The position numbers were made by a program, and so were the translations under genes. A stretch of 64,000 nucleotides of DNA, from the NCBI GenBank assembly GCA_034769895.1, contig JAWRYS010000713.1, positions 37,504 through 101,503 on the forward strand. The letters run 5' to 3'. The DNA comes from Magicicada septendecula (taxonomy: Eukaryota > Arthropoda > Insecta > Hemiptera > Cicadidae). The notes below the pieces were generated by a model, which was not told the DNA's origin, did no database searches, and saw only the letters and a program-made list of their open reading frames with translations. Below are positions 1-7,037 of this stretch, piece after piece (within the stretch, counting starts at the first letter, position 1; every line of letters begins with the position of its first letter).

Positions 1-897
1 GGTTGGTTTCCTGTATATTTTGTATGTGTGTATGTTGTTAGTTTTGTTAATTGTTAGGTCTAGAAAATTTATACTATTGTTTTGTTCAATTTCCAGTGTA
101 AATTTTAATTTGTGGTGTATAGTGTTTATGTATTTGTGGAAGTTTTCAACTTGTCTTGTGTTGCCTTTGAATAAAAGTAATATGTCATCTACATACCTGT
201 GCCAATATATAATTTTGTTAGTGTATTTGTTGTTGTTTATTATGTGGTTCTGTTCTATGTTGTGTATATATATTTCTGCTAGTATTCCTGATATGGGGGA
301 GCCCATTGGGAGACCTTCTGTTTGTGTGTATATCTTGTTATTGTATGTAAAGTAATTTTGTTCAGTTATTAGTTTGGTCAGTGTGATGATTTCTTGTATG
401 TGTATTTCAGGTGTGTTGTTTTGTCTGAGTAGTTGTTCTAGTGTTTGGATGGTTTCTTTGATGGGGACATTAGTGTATAAATTGGTTATATCAAAAGATG
501 CCAGAGTTGAGTTATGTGGGATATGGATGTGTTCAGTTTTCTTGACTAGGTCTATGTTGTTTTTGATGGATGTGTTGTTACTGAGATTAATATTTTCTCT
601 GATTATCTTGTCTAGTTGTTTTGCGATTTTGTGGGAGGGTGCCTGTGTGTTGTTTATTAATGGTCTGATGGGAATGTTCGGTTTATGTATTTTTGGTAAT
701 GCATTTAGTATAGGGGGGTTAGGTTTTATTTGTTTAAGGTATTTGGCGCTTTCTGGTTTGATTATATGTTTTGTGTTGTTTATAAACTTATTAATCTGTT
801 TATGAAATTTTAGTGTGGGGTCTTTATTTATTTCTGTTATATTATTATTTTCGTTGAAGAAATTTTCGATTTTAGTGTTTAATTGGTGTTTGTCCAT
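1..897 (-). CDS. PLE reverse transcriptase, copy 1, C-terminal part cut by window edge
   Basis: The frame reads from the Met codon at 897 down to position 1, giving residues 1-299 of the RT with no stop. It includes LPKIHKP, motif A (SFDITNLYTNVP), GLPMGSP, YVDD and the start of YRKPT. The linker and GIY-YIG domain lie outside the window to the left. No difference from the reference is seen in this part. Confidence 0.9.
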   Translation of the reverse strand, partial: MDKHQLNTKIENFFNENNNITEINKDPTLKFHKQINKFINNTKHIIKPESAKYLKQIKPNPPILNALPKIHKPNIPIRPLINNTQAPSHKIAKQLDKIIRENINLSNNTSIKNNIDLVKKTEHIHIPHNSTLASFDITNLYTNVPIKETIQTLEQLLRQNNTPEIHIQEIITLTKLITEQNYFTYNNKIYTQTEGLPMGSPISGILAEIYIHNIEQNHIINNNKYTNKIIYWHRYVDDILLLFKGNTRQVENFHKYINTIHHKLKFTLEIEQNNSINFLDLTINKTNNIHTYKIYRKPT

Positions 898-1288
898 TAT
901 GACGCTAATGTTACCTTTGTCAGCTTTTAGGATTGTTGTGTTGTGTTCAAGTAACTTCTGTTTTACATTGTTAAGTGTTTTTATTTCATTGTTGTGTATT
1001 TTTGGTTTTGTATGTGTGTTTAGAAGTTTTCGTTTTATTTCGTGGCGAATCGGGTCCTGGTCATTAAAGTGCGTGTTTTGTACAGCTGTTTCTGCGTCTA
1101 TGATTATGTCACGTGTGTGTTTTTGTGATTTTTGTTAGTTGCATTGTTATTTAAATTATGTTTCAGTCCTTTGTTTAATAAATCCATTTCATCCTTTGTG
1201 AAATTAATGGTTGTTGTATTAACTACGCGTGCGTGGAATTTGTATGTCGGTTCAGGGATAGATTCAATTGTGCGTGTTGTGAGGTTAG

Positions 1289-1684
1289 TTATTTTTTTGT
1301 TGTGTCTAGCTTGATTGTCAATTTGAGTTTTTCTATGTTGTCTTGTGTGTGTTGTAGTACATTTTCAAGTTCCGTGTGGTGTAATATTTGTGTGAGTTTC
1401 ATGTGTAATTTATATGCCTGTTTGTTGAGTGTGTCTTTTTTATGGTATAAATAATTGATTATGTTATTTAGGTTTATTTGTTCTAATTTCCGTTTGGTTT
1501 GAAGTGCTGTATGTGTGTTTTGTTTTATTGTAACTTGTGCGTGTGTTGGTATGATGTTGTGTTTTCGACAAGTTTTGTTGAATGCTATGTGTAAGGAAGT
1601 TTTTGTTACTTGTTGTTTGGCGTTTCTGTACTTATTGATGAAATACGCTTTATCTGCGGTATTATAGTTGTCTTGATTGTTCAT
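1289..1684 (-). pseudogene. PLE N-terminal ORF, copy 1, truncated by 1-nt deletion
   Basis: This is the short haplotype: one T (plus strand) is missing after 1313 compared with copy 2. The frame shifts after the lysine/leucine-rich helical region and ends at LDTTKK. The segment containing KDEMDLLNKGLKH is lost from the frame. It is linked to A113V (numbered from the upstream GTG). Start taken at the ATG at 1684; an upstream in-frame GTG at 1696 is unlikely to be used in a eukaryote. Confidence 0.8.
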
Positions 1685-1755
1685 CTCTTCTTTCACAGCA
1701 CTATCACTTTACTAAAAATGAACTTTATCTTGTGAAAAACTTACTTTTTTCGTCG

Positions 1756-1788
1756 GACGCGTTTCGGCTTAGTATCCGCCTTCTTCAG
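1756..1788 (-). ncRNA. Hammerhead-ribozyme-like core at unit junction 1/2
   Basis: Minus strand order is CUGAAGA (1788-1782), an extra A, a 3-bp GGC/GCC stem II with a 9-nt loop, GAAA (1765-1762), then C-GC-G closing to GUC (1758-1756). CUGANGA, GAAA and a NUH cleavage triplet in this order form the hammerhead core. Helix III would be only 2 bp (A-U, C-G), like the minimal hammerheads reported in PLEs. Cleavage would fall between 1756 and 1755. Weak points are the unpaired A beside stem II and a helix I with only one clear pair (G before CUGA with C after GUC). The RT stop TGA (1787-1785) is part of the CUGAAGA box. Activity is inferred, not shown. Confidence 0.45.
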
Positions 1789-3521
1789 CTTTTAGTCAGA
1801 CTGCCATCATTTCGTAACGGTTTTTGTGTGGAAGGTGTAGTGGGGGTGGTGTGTGGAGGAAGGGGATTGGCGCAGGGATTCGACTTGATGTTTGTTTTTT
1901 GTAAAATTGTGTCAAAAAGTGTATGTGATTTATATTGCAATTGATCGTTGAGTATGTTGTTTGGTTGTGTTGTGTGGTGTTTATATATTTCGTATTGTTC
2001 AGTTGTGTTGAGTTTTCGGCCTTTAGGTAAGTAATGTAAAATTTCGAGATTGGTGTCTATGTTGGTGTAACTATGGTTTTCTGTGTGTATGTGTGTGGCA
2101 AATGCGGAGTGTATATTGTTGTTGGTTAGAGCTTTTAAATGTTCAGAATAACGGGATGAAAAAGATCTTCCTGTCTGGCCGATGTAGAAACTATTGCAGT
2201 CATTACATTTTAATTTGTAAACACCTGTTTTGTTATATTTGTCTATGTCTGTGTTTGTATTATTGATGTGTTTTGTAATGGTATTGGTTGTTCTGTATGC
2301 TATTTTGTATTTGTGTTTTCTGAATGTGTTGGCGATTTTGTGTGTGTAGGAGTTGTGGTATGTGAGTGTGATGTATTTATTGTGTTGTGTGCTGATGGTA
2401 TTTTGTGTTTTGTTGTTTTTGTTTTTGATGCGTTTGTGTAGCGTGTTTATTAAATTAGGGTTGTAACCGTTTTTGATTGCTATGTATTTTATTGTGTTGA
2501 GTTCGTCGGTGTAATCTTGTTTATTTAAGGGTATTTTAGTTAGTCTATGGAGCATATGGTTGAAGGCCGCATGTTTATGTTGTGTTGGGTGGTTTGATGT
2601 GTTGTGTATAACCATGTCAGTTGTGGTTGGTTTCCTGTATATTTTGTATGTGTGTATGTTGTTAGTTTTGTTAATTGTTAGGTCTAGAAAATTTATACTA
2701 TTGTTTTGTTCAATTTCCAGTGTAAATTTTAATTTGTGGTGTATAGTGTTTATGTATTTGTGGAAGTTTTCAACTTGTCTTGTGTTGCCTTTGAATAAAA
2801 GTAATATGTCATCTACATACCTGTGCCAATATATAATTTTGTTAGTGTATTTGTTGTTGTTTATTATGTGGTTCTGTTCTATGTTGTGTATATATATTTC
2901 TGCTAGTATTCCTGATATGGGGGAGCCCATTGGGAGACCTTCTGTTTGTGTGTATATCTTGTTATTGTATGTAAAGTAATTTTGTTCAGTTATTAGTTTG
3001 GTCAGTGTGATGATTTCTTGTATGTGTATTTCAGGTGTGTTGTTTTGTCTGAGTAGTTGTTCTAGTGTTTGGATGGTTTCTTTGATGGGGACATTAGTGT
3101 ATAAATTGGTTATATCAAAAGATGCCAGAGTTGAGTTATGTGGGATATGGATGTGTTCAGTTTTCTTGACTAGGTCTATGTTGTTTTTGATGGATGTGTT
3201 GTTACTGAGATTAATATTTTCTCTGATTATCTTGTCTAGTTGTTTTGCGATTTTGTGGGAGGGTGCCTGTGTGTTGTTTATTAATGGTCTGATGGGAATG
3301 TTCGGTTTATGTATTTTTGGTAATGCATTTAGTATAGGGGGGTTAGGTTTTATTTGTTTAAGGTATTTGGCGCTTTCTGGTTTGATTATATGTTTTGTGT
3401 TGTTTATAAACTTATTAATCTGTTTATGAAATTTTAGTGTGGGGTCTTTATTTATTTCTGTTATATTATTATTTTCGTTGAAGAAATTTTCGATTTTAGT
3501 GTTTAATTGGTGTTTGTCCAT
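1785..3521 (-). CDS. PLE reverse transcriptase with C-terminal GIY-YIG endonuclease, copy 2 (reference)
   Basis: 578 aa from the first Met. It would copy element RNA into DNA at a nick made by its own nuclease. RT motifs: LPKIHKP 67-73, RPLINN 78-83, motif A SFDITNLYTNVP 134-145 (Asp136), motif B GLPMGSPISG 195-204, YVDD 235-238 (Asp237, Asp238), FLDLTI 278-283, YRKPTTTD 295-302. A lysine/asparagine-rich linker (about 305-430) leads to the nuclease: GVY 433-435, C439/C442, YIG 446-448, likely catalytic Arg457, H461, H477/H483 (with the cysteines a CCHH set), acidic residue around E508-E511, Asn521-522. The Met at 3521 is probably not the true start: the frame is open to 3758 and carries a conserved-looking KADKGN just before this Met, so the protein probably continues from the N-terminal ORF. 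Closest to endonuclease-positive PLE clades (Penelope/Poseidon or Neptune); which one needs a tree. Confidence 0.95.
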   Translation of the reverse strand: MDKHQLNTKIENFFNENNNITEINKDPTLKFHKQINKFINNTKHIIKPESAKYLKQIKPNPPILNALPKIHKPNIPIRPLINNTQAPSHKIAKQLDKIIRENINLSNNTSIKNNIDLVKKTEHIHIPHNSTLASFDITNLYTNVPIKETIQTLEQLLRQNNTPEIHIQEIITLTKLITEQNYFTYNNKIYTQTEGLPMGSPISGILAEIYIHNIEQNHIINNNKYTNKIIYWHRYVDDILLLFKGNTRQVENFHKYINTIHHKLKFTLEIEQNNSINFLDLTINKTNNIHTYKIYRKPTTTDMVIHNTSNHPTQHKHAAFNHMLHRLTKIPLNKQDYTDELNTIKYIAIKNGYNPNLINTLHKRIKNKNNKTQNTISTQHNKYITLTYHNSYTHKIANTFRKHKYKIAYRTTNTITKHINNTNTDIDKYNKTGVYKLKCNDCNSFYIGQTGRSFSSRYSEHLKALTNNNIHSAFATHIHTENHSYTNIDTNLEILHYLPKGRKLNTTEQYEIYKHHTTQPNNILNDQLQYKSHTLFDTILQKTNIKSNPCANPLPPHTTPTTPSTQKPLRNDGSLTKS

Positions 3522-3758
3522 TATGACGCTAATGTTACCTTTGTCAGCTTTTAGGATTGTTGTGTTGTGTTCAAGTAACTTCTGTTTTACATTGTTAAGT
3601 GTTTTTATTTCATTGTTGTGTATTTTTGGTTTTGTATGTGTGTTTAGAAGTTTTCGTTTTATTTCGTGGCGAATCGGGTCCTGGTCATTAAAGTGCGTGT
3701 TTTGTACAGCTGTTTCTGCGTCTATGATTATGTCACGTGTGTGTTTTTGTGATTTTTG
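3522..3758 (-). CDS. Upstream open extension of RT frame with KADKGN motif (copy 2)
   Basis: 79 codons in the RT frame between a TAA at 3761-3759 and the first Met. They encode a segment rich in Lys, Asn and Thr that ends in ILKADKGN directly before SVIM. A K-A-D-K-G-N block before the fingers is a recognisable PLE RT feature, so this is coding and is not a 5' leader. There is no ATG in it, so translation must arrive from the N-terminal ORF by a -1 shift, or the founder copy was already frameshifted. The same extension lies just upstream of every RT Met in the array (the 237 bp above it). Confidence 0.8.
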
Positions 3759-4309
3759 TTAGTTGCATTGTTATTTAAATTATGTTTCAGTCCTTTGTTT
3801 AATAAATCCATTTCATCCTTTGTGAAATTAATGGTTGTTGTATTAACTACGCGTGCGTGGAATTTGTATGTCGGTTCAGGGATAGATTCAATTGTGCGTG
3901 TTGTGAGGTTAGTTATTTTTTTGTTGTGTCTAGCTTGTATTGTCAATTTGAGTTTTTCTATGTTGTCTTGTGTGTGTTGTAGTGCATTTTCAAGTTCCGT
4001 GTGGTGTAATATTTGTGTGAGTTTCATGTGTAATTTATATGCCTGTTTGTTGAGTGTGTCTTTTTTATGGTATAAATAATTGATTATGTTATTTAGGTTT
4101 ATTTGTTCTAATTTCCGTTTGGTTTGAAGTGCTGTATGTGTGTTTTGTTTTATTGTAACTTGTGCGTGTGTTGGTATGATGTTGTGTTTTCGACAAGTTT
4201 TGTTGAATGCTATGTGTAAGGAAGTTTTTGTTACTTGTTGTTTGGCGTTTCTGTACTTATTGATGAAATACGCTTTATCTGCGGTATTATAGTTGTCTTG
4301 ATTGTTCAT
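3728..4309 (-). CDS. PLE N-terminal domain ORF, copy 2 (intact, 193 aa)
   Basis: Full-length form. It is rich in Lys, Asn, Thr and His with no predicted membrane segment. Residues about 65-130 are Leu/Lys/Gln-rich and look helical, possibly coiled-coil. FTKDEMDLLNKGLKH (166-180, numbered from the upstream GTG) resembles the E-x-x-L-L-x-K-G-L segment found ahead of the RT in PLE proteins. I chose the ATG at 4309; the frame is also open from a GTG at 4321 back to a TAA at 4336-4334. It ends at TAA 3730-3728, 28 nt inside the open RT frame, which lies at -1. It is most likely the amino-terminal part of the RT polyprotein and not an independent gene. Confidence 0.8.
   Translation of the reverse strand: MNNQDNYNTADKAYFINKYRNAKQQVTKTSLHIAFNKTCRKHNIIPTHAQVTIKQNTHTALQTKRKLEQINLNNIINYLYHKKDTLNKQAYKLHMKLTQILHHTELENALQHTQDNIEKLKLTIQARHNKKITNLTTRTIESIPEPTYKFHARVVNTTTINFTKDEMDLLNKGLKHNLNNNATNKNHKNTHVT
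3731..3758 (-). other. -1 frame overlap between N-terminal and RT frames
   Basis: The N-terminal frame runs to TAA 3730-3728 and the RT frame is open from 3758, so a ribosome must move back one base within these 28 nt to make a fusion. The zero-frame codons contain AAA AAT and AAA AAC, each preceded by C. This resembles a slippery site but is not a canonical X XXY YYZ heptamer, since the first position is C. The two A5 runs are equally likely places for an old indel. In other copies the overlap is 210-237 bp above the RT Met. Confidence 0.5.
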
Positions 4310-4409
4310 CTCTTCTTTCACAGCACTATCACTTTACTAAAAATGAACTTTATCTTGTGAAAAACTTACTTTTTTCGTCGGACGCGTTTCGGCTTAGTAT
4401 CCGCCTTCT
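4310..4409 (-). promoter_or_regulatory. Non-coding junction / leader between units (copy 2/3)
   Basis: This 100-bp stretch is the only non-coding part of the unit and recurs at every junction. From the minus-strand 5' side it holds the ribozyme-like motif and an A6 tract. Next is a GTAAGT (4369-4364) that matches a consensus splice donor, with a TTTTTAG acceptor-like site 33 nt on; last is a purine-rich run into the ATG. Any promoter, 3' end signal or terminal repeat must be here or inside the ORFs. No TATA box or AATAAA is evident in this 100 bp. Confidence 0.5.
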
Positions 4410-4413
4410 TCAG
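4381..4413 (-). ncRNA. Hammerhead-like core, junction 2/3
   Basis: Same bases as at 1756-1788. Predicted cut between 4381 and 4380; contains the TGA of RT copy 3. Confidence 0.45.
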
Positions 4414-6146
4414 CTTTTAGTCAGACTGCCATCATTTCGTAACGGTTTTTGTGTGGAAGGTGTAGTGGGGGTGGTGTGTGGAGGAAGGGGATTGGCGCAG
4501 GGATTCGACTTGATGTTTGTTTTTTGTAAAATTGTGTCAAAAAGTGTATGTGATTTATATTGCAATTGATCGTTGAGTATGTTGTTTGGTTGTGTTGTGT
4601 GGTGTTTATATATTTCGTATTGTTCAGTTGTGTTGAGTTTTCGGCCTTTAGGTAAGTAATGTAAAATTTCGAGATTGGTGTCTATGTTGGTGTAACTATG
4701 GTTTTCTGTGTGTATGTGTGTGGCAAATGCGGAGTGTATATTGTTGTTGGTTAGAGCTTTTAAATGTTCAGAATAACGGGATGAAAAAGATCTTCCTGTC
4801 TGGCCGATGTAGAAACTATTGCAGTCATTACATTTTAATTTGTAAACACCTGTTTTGTTATATTTGTCTATGTCTGTGTTTGTATTATTGATGTGTTTTG
4901 TAATGGTATTGGTTGTTCTGTATGCTATTTTGTATTTGTGTTTTCTGAATGTGTTGGCGATTTTGTGTGTGTAGGAGTTGTGGTATGTGAGTGTGATGTA
5001 TTTATTGTGTTGTGTGCTGATGGTATTTTGTGTTTTGTTGTTTTTGTTTTTGATGCGTTTGTGTAGCGTGTTTATTAAATTAGGGTTGTAACCGTTTTTG
5101 ATTGCTATGTATTTTATTGTGTTGAGTTCGTCGGTGTAATCTTGTTTATTTAAGGGTATTTTAGTTAGTCTATGGAGCATATGGTTGAAGGCCGCATGTT
5201 TATGTTGTGTTGGGTGGTTTGATGTGTTGTGTATAACCATGTCAGTTGTGGTTGGTTTCCTGTATATTTTGTATGTGTGTATGTTGTTAGTTTTGTTAAT
5301 TGTTAGGTCTAGAAAATTTATACTATTGTTTTGTTCAATTTCCAGTGTAAATTTTAATTTGTGGTGTATAGTGTTTATGTATTTGTGGAAGTTTTCAACT
5401 TGTCTTGTGTTGCCTTTGAATAAAAGTAATATGTCATCTACATACCTGTGCCAATATATAATTTTGTTAGTGTATTTGTTGTTGTTTATTATGTGGTTCT
5501 GTTCTATGTTGTGTATATATATTTCTGCTAGTATTCCTGATATGGGGGAGCCCATTGGGAGACCTTCTGTTTGTGTGTATATCTTGTTATTGTATGTAAA
5601 GTAATTTTGTTCAGTTATTAGTTTGGTCAGTGTGATGGTTTCTTGTATGTGTATTTCAGGTGTGTTGTTTTGTCTGAGTAGTTGTTCTAGTGTTTGGATG
5701 GTTTCTTTGATGGGGACATTAGTGTATAAATTGGTTATATCAAAAGATGACAGAGTTGAGTTATGTGGGATATGGATGTGTTCAGTTTTCTTGACTAGGT
5801 CTATGTTGTTTTTGATGGATGTGTTGTTACTGAGATTAATATTTTCTCTGATTATCTTGTCTAGTTGTTTTGCGATTTTGTGGGAGGGTGCCTGTGTGTT
5901 GTTTATTAATGGTCTGATGGGAATGTTCGGTTTATGTATTTTTGGTAATGCATTTAGTATAGGGGGGTTAGGTTTTATTTGTTTAAGGTATTTGGCGCTT
6001 TCTGGTTTGATTATATGTTTTGTGTTGTTTATAAACTTATTAATCTGTTTATGAAATTTTAGTGTGGGGTCTTTATTTATTTCTGTTATATTATTATTTT
6101 CGTTGAAGAAATTTTCGATTTTAGTGTTTAATTGGTGTTTGTCCAT
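4410..6146 (-). CDS. PLE RT/GIY-YIG, copy 3
   Basis: 578 aa, open. It differs from the reference by A133S immediately before motif A and I170T. All RT and nuclease motifs are kept, so it is potentially active at protein level. Confidence 0.94.
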   Translation of the reverse strand: MDKHQLNTKIENFFNENNNITEINKDPTLKFHKQINKFINNTKHIIKPESAKYLKQIKPNPPILNALPKIHKPNIPIRPLINNTQAPSHKIAKQLDKIIRENINLSNNTSIKNNIDLVKKTEHIHIPHNSTLSSFDITNLYTNVPIKETIQTLEQLLRQNNTPEIHIQETITLTKLITEQNYFTYNNKIYTQTEGLPMGSPISGILAEIYIHNIEQNHIINNNKYTNKIIYWHRYVDDILLLFKGNTRQVENFHKYINTIHHKLKFTLEIEQNNSINFLDLTINKTNNIHTYKIYRKPTTTDMVIHNTSNHPTQHKHAAFNHMLHRLTKIPLNKQDYTDELNTIKYIAIKNGYNPNLINTLHKRIKNKNNKTQNTISTQHNKYITLTYHNSYTHKIANTFRKHKYKIAYRTTNTITKHINNTNTDIDKYNKTGVYKLKCNDCNSFYIGQTGRSFSSRYSEHLKALTNNNIHSAFATHIHTENHSYTNIDTNLEILHYLPKGRKLNTTEQYEIYKHHTTQPNNILNDQLQYKSHTLFDTILQKTNIKSNPCANPLPPHTTPTTPSTQKPLRNDGSLTKS

Positions 6147-6537
6147 TATGACGCTAATGTTACCTTTGTCAGCTTTTAGGATTGTTGTGTTGTGTTCAAG
6201 TAACTTCTGTTTTACATTGTTAAGTGTTTTTATTTCATTGTTGTGTATTTTTGGTTTTGTATGTGTGTTTAGAAGTTTTCGTTTTATTTCGTGGCGAATC
6301 GGGTCCTGGTCATTAAAGTGCGTGTTTTGTACAGCTGTTTCTGCGTCTATGATTATGTCACGTGTGTGTTTTTGTGATTTTTGTTAGTTGCATTGTTATT
6401 TAAATTATGTTTCAGTCCTTTGTTTAATAAATCCATTTCATCCTTTGTGAAATTAATGGTTGTTGTATTAACTACGCGTGCGTGGAATTTGTATGTCGGT
6501 TCAGGGATAGATTCAATTGTGCGTGTTGTGAGGTTAG

Positions 6538-6933
6538 TTATTTTTTTGTTGTGTCTAGCTTGATTGTCAATTTGAGTTTTTCTATGTTGTCTTGTGTGTG
6601 TTGTAGTACATTTTCAAGTTCCGTGTGGTGTAATATTTGTGTGAGTTTCATGTGTAATTTATATGCCTGTTTGTTGAGTGTGTCTTTTTTATGGTATAAA
6701 TAATTGATTATGTTATTTAGGTTTATTTGTTCTAATTTCCGTTTGGTTTGAAGTGCTGTATGTGTGTTTTGTTTTATTGTAACTTGTGCGTGTGTTGGTA
6801 TGATGTTGTGTTTTCGACAAGTTTTGTTGAATGCTATGTGTAAGGAAGTTTTTGTTACTTGTTGTTTGGCGTTTCTGTACTTATTGATGAAATACGCTTT
6901 ATCTGCGGTATTATAGTTGTCTTGATTGTTCAT
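6538..6933 (-). pseudogene. PLE N-terminal ORF, copy 3, truncated
   Basis: Short haplotype, with the 1-nt deletion and A113V as in copy 1. It ends at LDTTKK and lacks the KDEMDLLNKGLKH segment. Confidence 0.8.
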
Positions 6934-7004
6934 CTCTTCTTTCACAGCACTATCACTTTACTAAAAATGAACTTTATCTTGTGAAAAACTTACTTTTTTC
7001 GTCG

Positions 7005-7037
7005 GACGCGTTTCGGCTTAGTATCCGCCTTCTTCAG
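7005..7037 (-). ncRNA. Hammerhead-like core, junction 3/4
   Basis: Core unchanged. Predicted cut between 7005 and 7004; the stop of RT copy 4 lies in its CUGAAGA box. Confidence 0.45.

Larger units (their letters stand above)
1756..4380 (-). mobile_element. Reference unit (copy 2), 2625 bp, intact N-terminal ORF
   Basis: The unit is bounded at the predicted ribozyme cleavage points, 4380 as 5' end and 1756 as 3' end. It contains leader (4310-4380), N-terminal ORF (3728-4309), -1 frame overlap (3731-3758), RT/GIY-YIG ORF (1785-3521, open to 3758) and ribozyme-like core (1756-1788). Its two main ORFs are uninterrupted, so it serves as the reference for the other copies. The boundary choice is an inference: any circular permutation of the unit fits a tandem array, and true element ends need a copy with a single-copy flank. 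Confidence 0.7.

Noticed and set aside
180-260. TG-rich tracts as telomeric repeats or Z-DNA
   Set aside because: They are irregular, fall inside the RT coding region, and follow from codon content on the opposite strand.
1785-3521. Group II intron, retron or diversity-generating retroelement RT
   Set aside because: YVDD alone is not diagnostic. The LYTNVP motif A, absence of a maturase (X) domain, C-terminal GIY-YIG with CCHH, and AT-rich tandem eukaryotic context all point to a PLE.
3741-3758. Canonical retroviral-type slippery heptamer
   Set aside because: The candidate sites start with C before AAAAAT and AAAAAC, so the P-site re-pairing is imperfect. They are reported only as slip-like.
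2560-3762. Plus-strand ORFs of 139, 143 and 107 codons in each unit, rich in Leu, Val, Cys and Phe, resembling membrane proteins
   Set aside because: They are antisense to the RT with its full motif set, recur only because the T/G-rich strand has few stops, and match no family I recognise.
4310-4321. GTG start four codons before the ATG of the N-terminal ORF
   Set aside because: GTG starts are a bacterial convention. The downstream ATG has a purine at -3 and is the natural eukaryotic choice.
4357-4569. 70-codon plus-strand ORF across the junction in every unit
   Set aside because: It overlaps the ribozyme-like core and the 3' end of the RT in antisense. Its composition follows the strand skew.
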